DNA of 6,849 nt from JAXHTH01 sp034211115. Its GTDB lineage: Bacteria; Planctomycetota; Phycisphaerae; Phycisphaerales; SM1A02. The first letter of the stretch is position 1; every line of letters starts with the position of its first letter. Made by a program: the position numbers and the translations under genes. The stretch covers positions 1 to 6,849 of the forward strand of contig JAXHTH010000227.1 in the NCBI GenBank assembly GCA_034211115.1, in the 5' to 3' direction. This document shows, one piece after another, positions 6,472 to 6,849 of this stretch. The notes below the pieces were generated by a model that searched no databases, had not been told where the DNA came from, and worked only from the letters and a program-made list of their open reading frames with translations.

Positions 6472-6849
6472 TCACGAACCGCCCGCGATGGGGGATTGCG
6501 GCGGGCGGTCCACCACCCGAAGCGATCGGACGTTCCACGTTTCCTCTTCGTCGTTTGTGCTGACCTGATCGCCTTTCCAGGTCAGGAATACGCCCTTGAC
6601 AATGTCCCCGAGCGCGCCGGCGAGATCCCGTTCGGCGCGGAGGACGATGTGTTTCGTGCCGTCCCGGCCTTCGAAGATCTGGACGACCTGCTCGGCGTCC
6701 TCCCGCATCAGGCGTTTGGCCAGTTCCCGTTTCGTTCGCGCTTCGCCGCGATCGCGGACCGCTTCCCGCTTGAGCCGACGTCGCGCGCGCTCGATCTCGA
6801 TTCCGGCATGATGCCGGCGGTCTTCGCTGGTGTACCACCAGCTCGGCGG
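6472..6849 (-). CDS. Unrecognised charged protein, C-terminal part only
   Basis: The frame is open from the right edge of the window to a TGA at 6472-6474, giving 125 residues of a protein whose start is outside. I do not recognise the family. The visible part starts with PPSWWYTSEDRRHH and continues as a very basic and acidic segment (residues about 15-55, rich in Arg, Glu and Lys) that should be a long helix or coiled coil. A likely alpha/beta segment follows (VVQIFEG, KHIVLRAERDLAGALGDIV, then GVFLTWKGD), and the tail is Pro/Gly-rich. No membrane segment or catalytic motif is visible. An internal ATG at 6708 could give a 78-residue product, but it has no clear ribosome binding site and the protein-like text continues upstream of it, so the longer partial frame is preferred. 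The gene points the same way as the phosphoesterase gene, but the 350-bp gap and the hairpin argue for separate transcription. Confidence 0.6.
   Translation of the reverse strand, partial: PPSWWYTSEDRRHHAGIEIERARRRLKREAVRDRGEARTKRELAKRLMREDAEQVVQIFEGRDGTKHIVLRAERDLAGALGDIVKGVFLTWKGDQVSTNDEEETWNVRSLRVVDRPPQSPIAGGS

Overview
The window looks like chromosomal DNA from a GC-rich planctomycete, most likely of the Phycisphaerae lineage. The main clue is the C-terminus of the largest protein. It carries two tandem dockerin-like calcium-loop repeats of the form D-x-D-x-D-G-x-x-x-T-A-D-L-L-x-L-L-x-A-W-G, a sorting or attachment module seen over and over in secreted planctomycete proteins. The high GC content and strongly GC-ended codons agree with this. 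No mobile element, tRNA, rRNA or CRISPR array was seen.

Layout, left to right. (1) Bases 1-1530, plus strand: most of a multi-pass MFS transporter of the POT/PTR-like kind, cut off at its 5' end by the window edge. (2) Bases 1551-1756, minus strand: a small unrecognised gene that reads as one clean 68-residue protein only if one G is added to (or one base re-read in) a run of five Gs, so it is probably frameshifted. (3) Bases 1753-3252, minus strand: a complete glycerol kinase, glpK. (4) Bases 3365-6124, minus strand: a 919-residue exported protein with a parallel beta-helix, an Ig-like linker, a calcineurin-like metallophosphoesterase and the dockerin-like tail. (5) Bases 6125-6471: a non-coding gap that presumably holds the promoter for the minus-strand genes. 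(6) Bases 6472-6849, minus strand: the 3' part of an unrecognised, highly charged protein, with a GC-rich hairpin just past its stop codon.

The phosphoesterase, glpK and the small gene run in the same direction (112-bp gap, then a 4-bp ATGA overlap) and could form one transcription unit. The MFS gene converges on them with only 20 bp between stop codons. A tempting but unproven reading is that the exported phosphoesterase frees glycerol or a glycerol phosphoester outside the cytoplasm and GlpK then phosphorylates imported glycerol. The window shows no glpF, glpD or glpR, so the link rests on gene order alone. The parts most worth checking are the composite architecture of the phosphoesterase and the frameshifted small gene. 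The rest is ordinary.
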